From Emergencia sp. (lineage in GTDB: Bacteria > Bacillota > Clostridia > Peptostreptococcales > Anaerovoracaceae), in assembly GCA_022767345.1 (NCBI GenBank), contig JALEOD010000056.1, forward strand, positions 1 to 64,000: a stretch of 64,000 nucleotides of DNA. The letters run 5' to 3'. Shown here piece by piece: positions 63,665 through 64,000 of the stretch. The position numbers and the translations under genes were made by a program. The number at the start of each line of letters is the position of its first letter. Position 1 is the first letter of the stretch. The notes under the pieces were generated by a model, which saw only the letters and a program-made list of their open reading frames with translations, was not told where the DNA came from and did not search any database.

Positions 63665-64000
63665 ATGAAGGAAAAGATTACGGAAAAGAAATGGTTTGTA
63701 TATGCGCTGGTGCCTCTTTGCGCATTGATGTGGGGCCTATCCTATTTAGGAACTTCGGTTACGTTGAAGCATCTGGAAATTATGGAACTTTTGGCTCTCC
63801 GCTGGACCGTTTCTGCGCTGCTGTTTTTAGTACTGATCGCTTTGCGGGTCGTCAAGGTGAAGTTTAAAGGAAAGAATGTTAAACTGGTAGTTCTTGTAGG
63901 TATTTTGCAGCCGTGCATTTATGCCACCTTTGAAACCTTGGGCGTGAAATATACCAGCACGTCAGAGTCCTCTATTTTCATCGCGACGATTCCCCTTATG
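63665..64000 (+). CDS. EamA/DMT-family transporter, 5' part
   Basis: The frame is open to the right edge (112 codons). It begins with a short charged stretch, then four spans; PLCALMWGLSYLGTSVTLKH and LLALRWTVSALLFLVLIAL match the first half of EamA drug/metabolite exporters, and GVKYTSTSESSIFIATIPLM the conserved middle. AAAAAGGATG lies upstream. It probably exports an amino acid or related small metabolite; substrate unknown. Confidence 0.88.
   Translation, partial: MKEKITEKKWFVYALVPLCALMWGLSYLGTSVTLKHLEIMELLALRWTVSALLFLVLIALRVVKVKFKGKNVKLVVLVGILQPCIYATFETLGVKYTSTSESSIFIATIPLM

Overview
The window looks like chromosomal DNA of a spore-forming, anaerobic member of the Clostridia. Evidence includes gpr and spoIIP, a sigma-F/G-type promoter ahead of gpr, the tig-clpP-clpX-lon-engB order, LytTR and NlpC/P60 cell-wall proteins, purine-rich Shine-Dalgarno sequences, and TTGACA-17-TATAAT promoters. 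Genus was not determined. Base composition is moderate, and most genes read on the + strand in short, tightly spaced operons.

Layout. (1) 1-6.1 kb is an accessory type I restriction-modification locus. It holds the 3' end of hsdS, then a three-gene overlapping cassette (DUF3990 ADP-ribosyltransferase-like protein, an unrecognised 138-aa protein, a NADAR-domain protein), then hsdR and a tyrosine recombinase. A 9-11 bp motif occurs in hsdS and on both sides of the recombinase. (2) 6.1-16.3 kb: gpr-spoIIP-small membrane gene-lepA-hemW, glpK, an acyltransferase, a DUF4190 protein, a Ca2+/Na+ antiporter and an FMN-dependent alpha-hydroxyacid dehydrogenase. (3) 16.3-19.8 kb: an ECF sigma/membrane regulator pair and accessory envelope genes, one of them a frameshifted lipoprotein. 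(4) 19.8-28.4 kb: a 2-hydroxyacid dehydrogenase, mntP, rph, rdgB, envelope and lipid genes, and two tandem NlpC/P60 paralogues. (5) 28.4-33.4 kb: an XRE/membrane-protein pair, then divergent serA and serC followed by apgM (serine synthesis). (6) 33.4-45.2 kb: two D,D-carboxypeptidases, uvrC, a DUF1292 protein, a flavoprotein, tRNA-Leu with a decayed integrase, a flavodoxin, GNAT and LytTR proteins, tRNA-Pro, a J-like protein and deoC. (7) 45.4-58.8 kb: an NhaC-type antiporter, dapB, a CYTH protein, the protein quality-control cluster (tig, clpP, clpX, lon, engB), hpt, pduL, a DJ-1 and a PHP protein. (8) 58.9-64 kb: a glpP-like gene, a beta-CASP metallohydrolase, udk, hom and a truncated EamA transporter.

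Three things stand out. First, the DUF3990/orphan/NADAR cassette inside the restriction operon reads as an ADP-ribosylation/de-ADP-ribosylation conflict module. Second, four separate non-coding gaps (19.4, 31.7, 43.0 and 59.2 kb) hold arrays of 34-37 bp elements with inverted ends and strict 51- or 62-bp periodicity. Ends and spacing are conserved while interiors vary, and no repeat class known to me explains them. Third, the roughly 200-nt leader between clpX and lon can fold into several hairpins plus an 8-bp pseudoknot next to the lon ribosome-binding site.

All assignments come from reading the sequence by eye. No database search, structure prediction or statistics were run.
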